From: Notamacropus eugenii
Lineage: Eukaryota; Chordata; Mammalia; Diprotodontia; Macropodidae
Length of the DNA: 64,000 nucleotides
Direction of reading: 5' to 3'
NCBI RefSeq assembly: GCF_028372415.1
Contig: NC_092875.1
Span: forward strand, 413,428,239-413,492,238
Shown here: in pieces, positions 10,835 to 21,316 of the stretch
Numbering within the stretch: the stretch's first letter is position 1
How the letters are laid out: each line of letters opens with the position of its first letter
Program-made: the position numbers and the translations under genes
The notes under the pieces: model-generated
What the model was told of the DNA's origin: nothing
The model's database searches: none
Seen by the model: the letters and a program-made list of their open reading frames with translations, nothing else

Positions 10835-11400
10835 TAAGGGATTACTATGTGCCAGGTACTATTCTAAATAGGGATAAAAAGGTGTTTTTTTTTTCTTTTT
10901 AAAGAAATAGTCTCTCCTTTTTAGAAGCTTACTTTAAGGATAGACAGTATCTGTAGGGGATGGTGACTGGAAAAAGAGTTTCGTTTTTGGAACATTCCAG
11001 AAGGGTGGGAGATGGGGTGAATTAGGAGCAGTGGGGAGGGTTTCCCAGCAGGAGTAGGCAAAGTAGATGACTAGAGAGGATGTGAAACTCAAGCACATTT
11101 TCTGGTGTCCAGGGTAAGCCAGTAGTAGGTATGTTGGGTCAAATGGGATAGTTTGATCATTTGAATATACTAAGTCAACATTTAAGAAAGTTGGATCCTA
11201 GAGTTGGACAAAACACTTAGCCAAGCTCTAGAGAGAGAAAGAAAGGCAAAAAGCGTCTCTTCTCTCAGGGAATTCACAGTCTAATTGGAGTGGGGTGGAG
11301 GAGTAGGGGTGGAGAAAGGCACACAGCTATGTCAAACAAAGAATAAGATAAATTGAAGGTAATCCTAGCAGGAAGGGACAAATATTGAGTAGTGGGAAAG
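10835..11400 (-). mobile_element. L2 3'-end fragments, antisense
   Basis: TTTATTAAGGGATTACTATGTGCCAGGTACTATTCTAAATA is the antisense L2 terminus (typed here as two adjoining blocks: TTTATTAAGGGATTACTATG and TGCCAGGTACTATTC). A further block at 11265-11400 (CAGGGAATTCACAGTCTAAT) continues it, with non-matching sequence at 10900-11200. Confidence 0.55.
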
Positions 11401-11404
11401 TCTT

Positions 11405-11470
11405 TTTGTAGATGATGTGATTTTAGATGTCATGGTCCTCTTTGAGAACAAAGGACAAACACAACCTGTG
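11405..11470 (+). mobile_element. 3' scrap of CCAGATGGCTC-box SINE
   Basis: GATGTCATGGTCCTCTTTGAGAACAAAGGACAAACACAAC matches the 3' third of this SINE (two blocks, GATGTCATGGTCCTCTTTGA and AAGGACAAACACAAC). Confidence 0.65.
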
Positions 11471-11483
11471 AGTGAATAGCAGC

Positions 11484-11540
11484 TCTCCTCCTCCTCCTCC
11501 TCCTCCTCCTCCTCCTCCTCCTCCTCCTCCTCCTCCTCCT
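11484..11540 (+). repeat. (TCC)19 trinucleotide repeat
   Basis: Perfect TCC units directly after the SINE scrap. It yields spurious poly-Pro (plus) and poly-Glu (minus) frames. The complementary (GGA)n strand has G-quadruplex potential. Confidence 0.96.
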
Positions 11541-11884
11541 GTGTTCTACCCTGGGGGAAGGTACACTCCATTCCTCAAAGCTGCCTTTTTTCCTCTGGGT
11601 TTACTGGCTACATTTCTTGCTCAAAGATCAAGCCTTCAACCCAATTCATTCTGGAGCTCACAGACTGGAGAACAAATCCTCCCACCTAGCACAGAGTGAT
11701 TGTAATTACTAAATAGTAATTATTTCTCTTTTACCCAGGAACCTTGAGGATCTTCCCTTCCCAGTTTGATTTTTTTTTTTGTTTTATTAAAGGAGCCATC
11801 CCTAAGTCTATTCAATGGGTGTATCTCACTCAGAATGAGAATATGATAAGACTTTAACCTGAAAGGGCCAGATCTCACATTGCA
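11541..11884. other. No recognisable feature
   Basis: Slightly less AT-rich stretch with no repeat family or domain that I recognise. Confidence 0.4.
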
Positions 11885-12049
11885 CCACATGAATATCAGG
11901 CCACTGGACCCAGATGGCTCAGGAGAAGAAAGTGAGGTTGGTGACCTTGCACAGCCCTCCCTCACTCAAATCAAAGTCAACTGCAAGTCATGGCATCATC
12001 ATGATGTCATGGACCTCTTCCGGAACTAAGGACAAACACAACAACAACA
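11885..12049 (+). mobile_element. CCAGATGGCTC-box SINE, sense
   Basis: CACTGGACCCAGATGGCTC, GAGGTTGGTGACCTTGCACA, GCAAGTCATGGCATCATC, GATGTCATGGACCTCTTCCG and the tail GACAAACACAACAACAACAA. It is the best-preserved copy of this family in the window. Confidence 0.88.
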
Positions 12050-12225
12050 ATCTTCTGCCCTTAACCTCTAATTCCTTATTTTACTCTCCCCTCTGAAAGA
12101 AACTCCCTCATTATTTACCCTACCCTTCTACTCTTAATCAACACTTCCTTCTAAAAGTCCCTCCCCCATCCAGCACTGTTTTCTCACCTGTCTCAAAGTT
12201 CAGAAGACTGCTAAACCTCTCAGAC

Positions 12226-12272
<47 letters not shown>

Positions 12273-12559
12273 CTTTGTTTCCTGTTTAACTAAGAGTAAG
12301 GTATTTCTAGCCCCCTACCCTAACCTGCTTCCTCTGTATTAATTCTTCCTTACATGCCCTATTTTTATGAGATAATTTCTCTTTGTAATGTTTTCTATCC
12401 AATTTTGTTTTATAGAATCATGTCATTCTATTCAACTCAGCCCCAACCTTTCTTTCAAACTGCCTTAGTTATAACAGTTTTCAGACTATTCCTACTAATA
12501 ATAACAAATAATTACTAATATTTATAACATTTTCATGTATCACAAATAAATAGTTTGAC
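12050..12559. other. Pyrimidine-rich segment, possibly antisense L1/HAL1 3'UTR, with (TG)n
   Basis: C/T-rich plus strand containing a (TG)n tract at 12229-12269. It lies directly 3' (in antisense sense) of an ORF1 fragment, so it may be the matching 3'UTR, but the similarity is weak. Confidence 0.35.
12229..12269 (+). repeat. (TG)n microsatellite
   Basis: About 20 uninterrupted TG units. Confidence 0.96.
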
Positions 12560-12985
12560 CTTAATCAATGCCTTATATTAGTCTTCAATGATTTTCTCAT
12601 ATTTCTTCGGGAGCTTTTACATTGAATTTTCTGTTGAGTTCTCCTCTTTTTGTTACAAGTACCTGAAAGTCTTTCAATTCATCAAATGTCTGTTTTTTTC
12701 CATCCAGGATTATACTTACCTTTGCTAGAAAAGTTATTCTTGGATGCAACCCCAGCTTCTTTGTGCTTCAAAGTATAATGTTCCAAGACAGGGTCTTTTA
12801 GTGTAGAATCTGTTAGGTCTTGTGAAATCCTGATAATTTTTCTGAGGCATTATTTTTTTTCTTGTTGCTTGCAATATTTTCTTTTTAACCTGGGAATTTT
12901 GAAAACTGGCTATGCCATCCCTGTAAATTTTCTTCCTTAGATCTCTTTTCAGTTTCCTTTAAATAATTTTAAAATGAGAAATCCT
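12560..12985 (-). mobile_element. L1/HAL1 ORF1 remnant, antisense
   Basis: Same block order as the antisense HAL1 at 50.4-50.7 kb: a TTTGCTAGAAAAGTTATTCTTGG / TTTGCTAGGCAGGTGATTCTTGG block, CCCAGCTTCTTTGTGC, CTGTTAGGTCTTGTGAAATCC and CCTGGGAATTTTG. This corresponds to the C-terminal half of ORF1. Frames are broken. Confidence 0.65.
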
Positions 12986-13474
12986 TCTTCAAAATATATT
13001 TCCTCTATGGAGATATGAAATATTTGATGTAATACACTATTTTCCTCAAAAAGAGATAAATGAAACAAGATTCATTAGCCTGAGGAATGAGAAATTTGAC
13101 ACTTTCTGAAATCAGGCTGTAAGAATTTAGCTTAGAATACAGAGCCACTGAGTTCTAGTTCACCAGTTAATTTCCAAGTCACCATTTTCTGTGTACACAA
13201 TCTGCTCATGTTGCTACACTTTTGAAAGAGAAACTCAAATAAAAAAAAAAAACAAGATTCAACATTTCTTAAATATCTATCATAATAAGCAAGGTACCCT
13301 AAAGCTAAAAAGATAAAATAAAACCCAATGTCTGTCTACAAGGAGCTGATGACAAATAGATAGGTGTTTTAGGTGTTATTCTTTCTGCCCAAACCTTTGG
13401 GTCTGAGGAACTAATCAAGCTTTATCACTTTAGTAAATGAAAATTAATGCATAGAATGGAGAAAGACAAGGAAA
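12986..13474. other. No recognisable feature
   Basis: AT-rich spacer with no family recognised. Confidence 0.4.
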
Positions 13475-13722
13475 GAAGGAGGGTGACAAGCATCTATTAT
13501 TCAGCTACTATGTGCCAGGCATTATGCTATGCATTTTACAAATATTATCTCATTGGATCCTTCCCAACCTTGGGAAGTAGTTACTATTATTATCCCAATT
13601 TTACAGTTGAGGAAGCACACAGAGATTAAGTGACTTGCTCAGGGTCACAAACTAATAAATGTCTGAGCTGGATTTGAACTGAGGCCCACTGCTCTATTCA
13701 CTGTACTAATTAGCTAGCAGAG
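13475..13722 (-). mobile_element. MIR, antisense, nearly full length
   Basis: TACTATGTGCCAGGCATTAT, TTACAAATATTATCTCATTGGATCC, CCAATTTTACAGTTGAGGAA, TTAAGTGACTTGCTCAGGGTC and GGATTTGAACTGAGGCCC occur in antisense MIR order. Confidence 0.88.
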
Positions 13723-14589
13723 AAGATATATAGCCCTTTCTTGTGAAGATCCTGAAGGGGATAGGCTAAGTTTAACAAGGTCTACTTTTTGATGGAACTT
13801 ATATAAGCCAGTATCAATAAGTAGGGTAGATTTTCAGTTTTGATGAATTATTTAATTTTGCCTGGACTGTTATAATTGACTGTACATAAGGATGTACAGA
13901 GCTACACCTGTTTTATATTCTTGCTACATCTTTATTGGATAGTTTGCTAATTTTTTGATTCTTTTTACATTTAATAGTTTTTTACCTCATTGACTCAATT
14001 TCTTTATACTGTGAAATTGCCTTTGGATCCAGCGGACACCTGGCCAAAGACACAAAGATAAAGGAAGGTATGATACATGATAGAATATGATGAGAGCAAA
14101 AGAGATACAGAAAAGGGGCTATAAGAAAGATGAGATGAGGGAGAGGTTTCACGTGGAGGGATCATCATGGAGCAGCTAATACTTGCCTTGGGCCTTGATG
14201 GAAATGAAGTACATTCCATTAGTTGAAGGTTGAGTTAGAATCAGACTGTGGAGGACCTCAAATATCAAAAGAGTTTATACTTTTTTTTTCACAAGAAATA
14301 AAGAGCTACTTGTGGCTTTTGAACAGAAGAGTTAGGTGTTTAGAAAGATGCTTTGGGAAATTCCCCAGACAACTATGTTAATGATATATTTGAAAGAGGG
14401 GAGATAGGAGGCAAAAAGATCATATAGGCAATTTATTTAAATAGATAACATCTCTGGCAACAAGTGACCTTAATCAAGGTAGTGATGGTGAAAATAGAAA
14501 AAGCAAGACAAAGTACTAGAAAAGCACAGAGAAAACAGTGTTGGAGGCAGAAGTAACAAGTCTGGCAATTTGTCTCTTACATAGTAATA

Positions 14590-14765
14590 GGTAAAATTTA
14601 TGAAGCACTATGAGGGTTATTTTCCTTACAACAATTACATAATATAAGGATCATTATTTACATTTAACAGATAAAGAATCAGAATTTTAGTGACTTTTAA
14701 ACTCAGATATTCTTGACTCCAGTTTGTTGCCCTTTCTAGTACACTGACACATGAGGAAACTAGTT
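14590..14765 (-). mobile_element. MIR, antisense
   Basis: TTATGAAGCACTATGAGGGT, TTATTTACATTTAACAGATAA and TTTAGTGACTTTTAAACTCAG fit a degraded antisense MIR. Confidence 0.55.
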
Positions 14766-15121
14766 CAGAGAAGTGAACTTGGTTAAGTGAATGCCCCACT
14801 TGTCATGGTTGGTATATATTTATACATATGTACATATATCAGAGACAAAATTTGAACCCAGATTTTCTAACTCCCCACTACTTTTCCCAGAGCAGTCCTC
14901 TTCATTAGTACAAAATGGTGAATGATGGGGGAGTAAGGAAGAGAGAAGAATCAAGATGACTGAAGTTTTATGCCTGTTTTAACTAAGATGATTGTACTGA
15001 CATTGATAAAAAATGGAGAAGTTTTAACAAATAGGGGATGGGGGACAGGGACTGGAGGAAGTTTATTAAGTTCATATTTAGATAAGTTGAGTTTTAGTTG
15101 TTGGTTGGACATGATGATGAT

Positions 15122-15125
<4 letters not shown>

Positions 15126-15180
<55 letters not shown>

Positions 15181-15190
15181 CAGAGAGAGA
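15126..15190 (+). repeat. (TG)24 followed by (GA)n
   Basis: TG run at 15126-15173 passes directly into GAGAGACAGAGAGAGA. It sits inside the L2 remnant. Confidence 0.95.
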
Positions 15191-15324
15191 TATCAGCTTG
15201 TGAATGTAGGATGGAACTGGAATTCTGGAGAAAGGTTCAGGGAAGACAAAGTTTTGCAAGTCATCTATACAGAAGTGATATTTGAAGTGATGGGAATGGA
15301 TAAAATTTCTGAGAGTGTATGATG

Positions 15325-15552
15325 ACAATAGCTAGCATTTTTGTAGCTCTTTAAGGATTGCAAAACACTTTACAAATGTTATCCTATTTGATTCTCACAA
15401 CAACCTGTAAGATAGGTGCAATGACTAAAATATTTTGCAGATGAAGAAAGTTAGACTGATTGAAGTTAAGTCATTTGCCTGAGGTAACATTGAATAAAGT
15501 GCTGAGCTAGGATTTCGACTCAGCCTTTTCTTACTATAAGCTTACTATAGGC
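15325..15552 (-). mobile_element. MIR inserted in L2, antisense
   Basis: AATAGCTAGCATTTTTGTAG, ATTGCAAAACACTTTACAAA, CCTATTTGATTCTCACAACAACC and AAGTTAAGTCATTTGCCTGA. Confidence 0.8.
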
Positions 15553-15974
15553 ACTCAGCAACCTCTGAAGGACAGAGACAGAAAAGAAGAGGACCAAGGA
15601 CAGAGTCCCTAGGGACATTCATATTTAAGGAGCAGAAGGAGAATGAGGAACCAGTTAAGGAAACAAAGAACACCTAGGAAGAGAAACAGAAGAGTGACTG
15701 ACATATCACAGCACATCATAGAAAAGATAACAGTACCAAATTCTGCAAAAGCTAATAAGGGACTGAGAAAGATCATTGAATGTAGTAAGAAGAATGTGAT
15801 GTTTTTTTTAAGAGATTGGTTTCAAGATGTTGCTGAGAAATGGCATCTGGAGTGCAGGACTCTAAGGAATGAGTGGATGAGTGGTGAGTGGTAAAGAAGG
15901 GAAAACTACATTTTCCATCAGTTTCTCAAGAGTCAAGATGATAGCTTGTGGATGTATTAAAAGGAAGTAAGGTG

Positions 15975-16130
15975 TTTTTTTTTAATGAAATAAACAAAAC
16001 TTTAATAACATGTTTGTTATGCGACCAGTAGGAAATCTTTTGGACATCCAAAAAAGAGAAGTCATAGGACAGTGTAAACTCCAGGGCACAGGTATTGGGG
16101 TTAATTTTGACAAGAAAAAGGATCAACATT
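15975..16130 (-). pseudogene. Possible 3' end of a short antisense retrocopy, gene unknown
   Basis: On the minus strand a unique stretch ends in TGTTATTAAAGTTTTGTTTATTTC followed by nine A's (shown here in parts: TGTTATTAAAGTTTTG then an A-run), with ATTAAA as a variant poly(A) signal. That is the look of an mRNA 3' end inserted into the flanking L2. I cannot identify a parent gene, and the match could be chance. Confidence 0.2.
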
Positions 16131-16182
16131 TACTCTAAAATTGGAAGGGAGGAGAGGAGAGGAAAATGAGAAGTATACATGG

Positions 16183-16436
16183 ATTTGTTGTTGTTGTTTA
16201 GTGGTGTTTGATTCTTTGTGACTCCATTTGGGGTTTTCTTGGCAAAGATATTGAAGTGGTTTGACATTTTCTCTCCAGCTCATTTTACATGTGAGGAAAC
16301 TGAGGCAAACAGGGTTAAGTGACTTTTCCAGGGTCACATAGCTACTAAATATCATAGCCAGATTTGAACTCAGGAAGATGAGTCTCCTGACTCCAGACCC
16401 AGATTGTTATTCACTTCACCACCTAGCTGCGGAGAT
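16183..16436 (-). mobile_element. MAR1/MON1-type SINE with long tail, antisense
   Basis: Antisense blocks TTTGTGACTCCATTTGGGGT, TTTCTTGGCAAAGATATTGA, CAGCTCATTTTACATGTGAG, GTTAAGTGACTTTTCCAGGG, GATTTGAACTCAGGAAGATG and CACCACCTAGCTGC. It is full length, with a (TTG)n end at 16189. Confidence 0.92.
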
Positions 16437-16620
16437 ATTTGAGGGGTCTCAACTGGATAGCCTCAGTCATCTCTGCAAAGCAGGTGATGCTACTATTTAC
16501 TAAGAGGGAGTAAAAAGAATTGGGGTCTTGAGAAGAGAAGGTGTATAAAAGGGGTAGTTGAGTATGGGGCATCAAGAAGAGATATTACAGCTGCTATAGT
16601 ATGTATCTGTTTTTTAAAGG
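16437..16620 (-). mobile_element. Possible L2 continuation, antisense
   Basis: Purine-rich sequence without a frame that resembles upstream L2 antisense. Weak. Confidence 0.3.
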
Positions 16621-17344
16621 CATGTATCCTCTGAGTATGTGATTTCAAATTGGCATTTCAAAGTTTTCTGCTATTCAGCTCCTACCTACAAATATTATTT
16701 TTCTTTCACTTTCTCCTCCTCCTTACCTGATTTTCTTTAATAGTTCCAGTTTTGTTCATTCCTCCCACTCCAATCTCTGCTTTGTTCCATTGTTCCTAAA
16801 ACTTAATCTTCCTTAACAGTTTCCAAACTACCCTTCTTTTATCATATAATATAGTCTAAAGGCAATCTATTTGGGAAACAGATTAGCAAAGAACTTTACA
16901 AAGCACACTTATGATACCTAGTCTGTATCATTATGGTCTCAAAGTCTTGCCTTTTTGTGTATATATTTAATCTAATGAACAGATATTCTATACCTCCATG
17001 ATATTGATATGCACATAACCAGAGTGAAATGTCTGTCGCTGATAACCTCCATTCTATATTAACTTTAATAAAAAACCTCACCAGTCAATAATTGTTTTTA
17101 ATATAATTCTCTCCTAGGAGTCATATGGAATTTAAACCAGGACCAAATGATTTTTTTTCTTACAGGAGAGATAATACATTTTTATAACACTAGGTGTGTT
17201 GGTAGAACTTGAGGGAATGAGACTCAGAGTGACAATTATAAATGGTCTTCTTTTTTGGTAGGGGAATTATCTTTGATTTCATGGATATAGAGAACTCCCA
17301 GAGTGACAACTTCCCCTACAGATACAGATTGGAAACTCATATCA
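16621..17344. other. No recognisable feature
   Basis: AT-rich sequence. No family recognised with confidence. Confidence 0.4.
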
Positions 17345-17470
17345 CTTACAGATGTGGAGGTGCCTAAGACATTGAGAAACTGAATAATTTGCCTGTAACC
17401 ACATGGTCTGTAGAAGAGACAAAGACCTGAATCCAGAGCTTGCTGACATCAAAGTTAACCCTTGATCCAC
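17345..17470 (-). mobile_element. MIR-like SINE, antisense
   Basis: GAGAAACTGAATAATTTGCCTG, ACCACATGGTCTGTAGAAGAG, ACCTGAATCCAGAGC and AACCCTTGATCC fit an antisense MIR/SINE with strong decay. Confidence 0.5.
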
Positions 17471-17609
17471 AAATAAGTGAAATACTCCATAAATTAGTTC
17501 AAAATCTAGACTTTTTTTGTATAGGAATGTAAGGAAATCTGAGCCTATGCCTGGAGAGATGAGGTAACTCAACTGTAATTTGTGCTGAAAATAGAAGTTG
17601 TCTAAAATC

Positions 17610-17990
17610 CAATGGTTATTTATTAAGTGCCCAGTGTATACTTGGCACCATCCTAGGTATGACAAAGTCAGAAAGGGAACAGTCCCTTCCAGCAAGGCAC
17701 TTGCATTCTATTGGGGAAAAAATCCATGTATATAGAAAAGTAAAATATAAAAGAAATAAAAAATAATTTAAACACGGAGGATTTTTGCGATTATAGGGAT
17801 GAAGATGGGCTTCAAATGTGGAGAAGAAGGAAGAAGGGAACAAGTTTGGTATTCTATGAGATAGAGAGGAGAAGGGAAGACATGTCAGGTGTAACCTGGC
17901 TTCCAAAGAAGCATGGGGAGTTTTGCTTCCAGTAAAAGAGATGGAGAAGGGTCAATCAGAGAGGTATTGGGAAAACTAAAGGAGAACAGT
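17610..17990 (-). mobile_element. L2 3' end, antisense
   Basis: TTATTTATTAAGTGCCCAGT, TTGGCACCATCCTAGGTATG and CAAGGCACTTGCATTCTATT are the antisense L2 terminus, followed by AAATGTGGAGAAGAAGG-type purine-rich sequence. Confidence 0.65.
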
Positions 17991-18089
17991 AGCAAAAAAC
18001 TAAAGGAAAAATAATACAAGTACCCTTACCACCATTTTCCTTCGGACATTGATGGAAATAGTCCAAGACTGAACTCAAGAGACTTGAGC

Positions 18090-18461
18090 ATGTCTTCCAT
18101 ATCACTAGTCTTGATCCCATTCAAGGGCTGGCAGCCAATACTGAAGAGAGAAATTTCTCTGGAAATGCATAATGTTCTTCAATTTCTTCTCCACTACCAG
18201 CACCAGCTGCTGACCAACTTCTACTTATTGAGAGGTAAGTCAAAAGTCCCTGAGATTCAAGGCACACCCCTCATCTGCCATTTTGCTTCTGGCCTTGCCC
18301 TTGAAGCCATATGGAATAACAAGTCCTATGGAGATTTGACCAAGTCACTTCTCCTGTGGGTGCAGCAGCTATTCTTACTTAAGGCTCAGGAGAGAAAGTT
18401 CTTGTCACTATTAAATAGTTCAACATCAGATACTAAGATCTGCTTTGTTGCTGCTTCCTAA
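18090..18461 (+). other. Unrecognised 123-codon open frame in apparently non-repeat DNA
   Basis: An ATG at 18090 opens 123 codons ending TAA. I recognise no domain and see no convincing promoter. A perfect donor-like GAG/GTAAGT sits inside it at 18234, so if transcribed it might be spliced. It has no obvious simple-sequence bias, unlike most other long frames here. It is probably a chance ORF, and I infer no function. Confidence 0.2.
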
Positions 18462-18470
18462 GGATCATGG

Positions 18471-18630
18471 GACTTTTCTTTGTAGTAAAACCTTCAAAAT
18501 ATGTCGTTTCCCCAATAAGAATGTGAGCTCTCTAAATATAGGAATTGTGATGATTTTCTGTTTGCATCCTCATCACTTTGAACACATCTTTGGACATGGT
18601 AAACAATAAATGTGTCCCTTTTTTTCATTT
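18471..18630 (+). mobile_element. L2 3' end, sense
   Basis: AATAAGAATGTGAGCTCTCTAAATATAGGA and the AATAAATGTG end are the sense L2 terminus (AGACTGTAAGCTCCTTGAGGGCAGGG...AATAAATG; shown in parts). Confidence 0.6.
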
Positions 18631-18639
18631 ACTCATTCA

Positions 18640-18960
18640 AGAGAAGGGTGTGGTCAGCAGTGTCAAACACTGTAGAGAGAGGTGGAGGACAAACAATAAG
18701 AAAGTTATTGAGTTTAGCAATCAGATGACTGTTATAAAAAAAAAGATTATTTGTGCATCGGAGAGAATAATATCATTTGAGAAATTGTCCTAAACCAGAT
18801 TGCAACAGTTTGAAAAGTGACTTGGAGGAGAGAAAGAAATGACAATAAATATATACAATTCCTCATTTCTTGCCCTCCTCCACTAGGAGTTTGGGTGTGG
18901 AAAGGATGAAGACACAAGATGATAACTTGAAGGGTGAGAAAATCAAATGGAAAGACTTTT
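18640..18960 (-). mobile_element. L2 fragment, antisense
   Basis: GTGTGGTCAGCAGTGTCAAACACTGTAGAGAGAGGT is the antisense L2 block (GATCAACAGTGTCAAAGGCTGCAGAGAGGT; recognised in pieces), next to the sense L2 end. Confidence 0.6.
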
Positions 18961-19789
18961 TTTCAATAATTTTTTAGGATGGGGATAGATGTAGGGATAT
19001 TTGTAAACAAAAATGAACTATTAGACATGTTGAGATTTAAAAATGGTGAAATGTTTAATATGAACTTTCTAAATGTAAGTGGATGAAACAAACTGATAGA
19101 ATTAGATTTTTCATTATATTTGTATGTAGTATGCGGCAAGTATATATATACATATATATATATGTAAAATGAACTCTATATGTTTAGAGAATAAACATAA
19201 ACATTTTCTATTTTTACATGCAATAATGGCCTTTAGAAATAGAAAATGTATTAACATATGTTTGAAAAATTTTTTCTATCCAATTTAGGCTGCTTAAAGT
19301 TGTAGGTGATATTTGTAGACAGACCACAAAGCATACTGATCTGAAAACGTGTTAAAAGTAACCCCCTCATGTTTTATTTCCAAGGTGCTAATTTTTTGAA
19401 CAAAAATCAGTGACACTTATTGCCAAATTAGAAAATGTTCCAAGCTATCTATATGTCTCTGATTAGTTGACAAGATAGGATATATCATATATCCCCAAAT
19501 ATTACAGTAGAACCAACCATCAAGTATGGAAATAAATGGGATACTTTGTTTTCTAAGGGTGCAAATTTAAAATGATAATCCAAGAAAAGAACAGGAGTGT
19601 TGAAACATAGTCCTGGATTGCTGGGACTTTAAAGACATTTAGGCCAGCCTCTTATTTTAAGAATTCTTTCAGTCATATTCCCAAATAGCTAACTATTCGT
19701 AGAATCACAGGTTTTATCCTCAGGTGGAATAGAATAGTCCATTAAGAAGTTGTGGAGAGACAAGTAACAGCATTATATAAGATAAAATG
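18961..19789. other. No clear feature; short AT repeat at 19140-19165
   Basis: AT-rich sequence. A weak MIR-like block may exist at 19610-19680. Confidence 0.4.
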
Positions 19790-20288
19790 ACATTTCCCAA
19801 TAGAAAAAAAAAAGTATTCAGTGTATATGAATAGTTCTCAAAAGAGGGATCATAAACTTTTAATGAACATATACAGCAATAGAAAATACGCATCAGATCA
19901 ACCCTGAAGTTTCACCTCACATGCTGCAAATTGGCAAAGAAGTCAACAGATGGGAAGAGGCAACATGGGAAGGGTTGTGAAAAGAGAAGCACACTAATGC
20001 ATTATTAGTGGAGCAATGCATTATTACAGCAATTCTAGAAAGTAATTTGGAATTATATAAAGTAGCTGATGTCCATATACTTTGACTCAGAGATTCAGTT
20101 GTTGGACCTATAGCCCAAGAAGGCCATTCCTAATATATCAAATATATCATATATTAAAACACTTTTGGCGATAGCCAAGGACTAGAAACAAAACAGATAT
20201 CCACCAATTGGGAAATGACGAAAGAAATTGCCTCTGATTCTAAATCAGAGATTTAGGGTTAGGGTTTTTGAATGAATTTAATGTAACA
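19790..20288 (+). mobile_element. Old L1 ORF2 3' region, sense, left half
   Basis: Resembles the conserved 3' part of L1 ORF2: CATCAGATCAACCCTGAAGTTTCACCTCAC, CTGCAAATTGGCAAAGAAG and CAATTGGGAAATGACGAAAG. It stops at a Tigger-like insertion and resumes at 24631, where CTGCACTTTAA and AATGAACTGATAAAGCAAAG continue the same ORF2 order. Confidence 0.75.
20231..20268 (+). repeat. Hairpin plus two telomere-like units inside L1
   Basis: CTCTGATT and AATCAGAG form a perfect 8-bp stem with a 3-nt loop at 20232-20250. It is followed at 20252-20267 by TTTAGGGTTAGGGTTT. The segment interrupts the expected L1 ORF2 sequence. Confidence 0.7.
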
Positions 20289-20404
20289 TTCAATAGAACC
20301 TCGGTTTATGAGTAACCAGGTTTACATTTGCAAAAAATGGCAAAATTTGACTTGCAGGGGGAATAAAAATTCGCAATATCATGTTTGGACTTGAACTGCT
20401 TGCG

Positions 20405-20545
20405 AAGGGATGAAACTCAACTAGGGCAATGGTTTTATTTTGAACCCATATAAGATTGCATGCCATCTCGGGGAGGGAGAGGGAGAAAATTTAAAACTTA
20501 TGGAAGTGATTGTTGAAAACTGAAAACAAATAACTAAAAAAATGT
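20405..20545 (+). mobile_element. L1 3'-end scrap, sense, nested in Tigger-like element
   Basis: ATTGCATGCCATCTCGGGGAGG, GAGAAAATTTAAAACTTATG and GATTGTTGAAAACTGAAAAC are the marsupial L1 3' terminus. The tail is A-rich. Left boundary is uncertain. Confidence 0.7.
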
Positions 20546-20567
20546 CAAAAACAAGTGTTGTCAGATA

Positions 20568-20573
20568 GATTCC
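20568..20573. repeat. Left 6-bp target duplication of solo LTR
   Basis: GATTCC, repeated exactly at 21176-21181. Confidence 0.8.
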
Positions 20574-21175
20574 TGCCAGGCCTAGAGGCCTGTGTGGGCT
20601 ACCCGAGTCTTCTTACCTCACCTCCGAGGTCTTTGGTTGGCCAAAACCTGATGCTCATATGAGAGAAAGGACGTTCCTGAGTCGAACAAGGGTTGAGCTT
20701 TATTTCAGGGTCTCGGTTACAAGTGCAGGGGGGTCTTCCTTAGGAGGAAGAGGGGGAGATTTCCTAAGGAGGCTAAGATCTTAAGGGATTGGAAGTAGAA
20801 GTACAAGCGGGGAGAGAGGGGGAGGGGAGAGAGGAAAGAAGAGAAGCGGAGCCTACTGTCCTCTTGGCTCCTCACGTGCTAAGAGAGCTTTCAGGCTTCC
20901 TCAATCCTACTTAACCTTCAGCCGCATAGTTTGCATCTGAATACCATGCTGTTAGGTAACTAGGTGTGCCCAGATCCGGGACAATCTCGAGGGCGGGGAG
21001 ATCTCTCTCCCATCACGTTTCTCACGGGAAGAGGCGGAATTACTCGAGATAGCTCGGTTCACCTCGATTCCCTGCCGTTTCCTGGGGGGGGTCTCGTGAG
21101 AGCTCTAAGATTTAGAAGCTCCCACCTTTACCCGCCCGAGACTGTCCACACGGAATTGAGCTTCCAATCCCAACA
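20574..21175 (-). mobile_element. Solo LTR of an endogenous retrovirus, antisense, 602 bp
   Basis: On the minus strand it begins TGTTGGGATTGGAAG and ends CCTAGGCCTGGCA, so it has TG...CA termini. An AATAAA poly(A) signal lies at 20699-20704, about 125 bp before the 3' end. It is flanked by perfect 6-bp duplications, the length usual for class II (ERVK-like) elements. It is GC- and CpG-rich compared with the flanks. No internal retroviral region adjoins it, so it is a recombined solo LTR. Class assignment is inference from duplication length. Confidence 0.8.
20699..20704 (-). promoter_or_regulatory. LTR poly(A) signal AATAAA
   Basis: TTTATT on the plus strand. Its position fits the R region of the antisense LTR. 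Confidence 0.6.
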
Positions 21176-21301
21176 GATTCCCAGTCAGAAGAGAATGTAA
21201 AGGAAAAAAAAAAACAGTGAGTTAAAATACGAAAGTGATACTACAAAACGAAAAATAAGTGAAGGCAGTAGTGTTACTCTTACTTTTAGTGAAAGTAGAA
21301 C

Positions 21302-21316
21302 AAAAGAGAACACTCC
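21302..21316. repeat. Left 15-bp target duplication of HAL1
   Basis: AAAAGAGAACACTCC, repeated exactly at 24242-24256 after the poly(A) tail. Confidence 0.95.

Larger units (their letters stand above)
14030..15960 (-). mobile_element. L2 LINE, antisense, about 1.9 kb with two MIR insertions
   Basis: Segments 14030-14580, 14960-15320 and 15560-15960 follow the antisense L2 order. Examples are GTGGAGGACCTCAAATATCA, TGGACATGATGATG (decayed), a segment decayed from the GTCATCTGCATAGAGATGG type, and GGACAGAGTCCCTAGGGACA followed by GCAGAAGGAGAATGAGGAACCAG. Continuity across the MIRs indicates one old element. It is not coding. Confidence 0.65.

Noticed and set aside
11365..11699. Poly-Pro and poly-Glu proteins
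   Set aside because: They are translations of the (TCC)n tract.
20252..20267. Interstitial telomere
   Set aside because: Only about two and a half TTAGGG units, too short to call a telomeric array.
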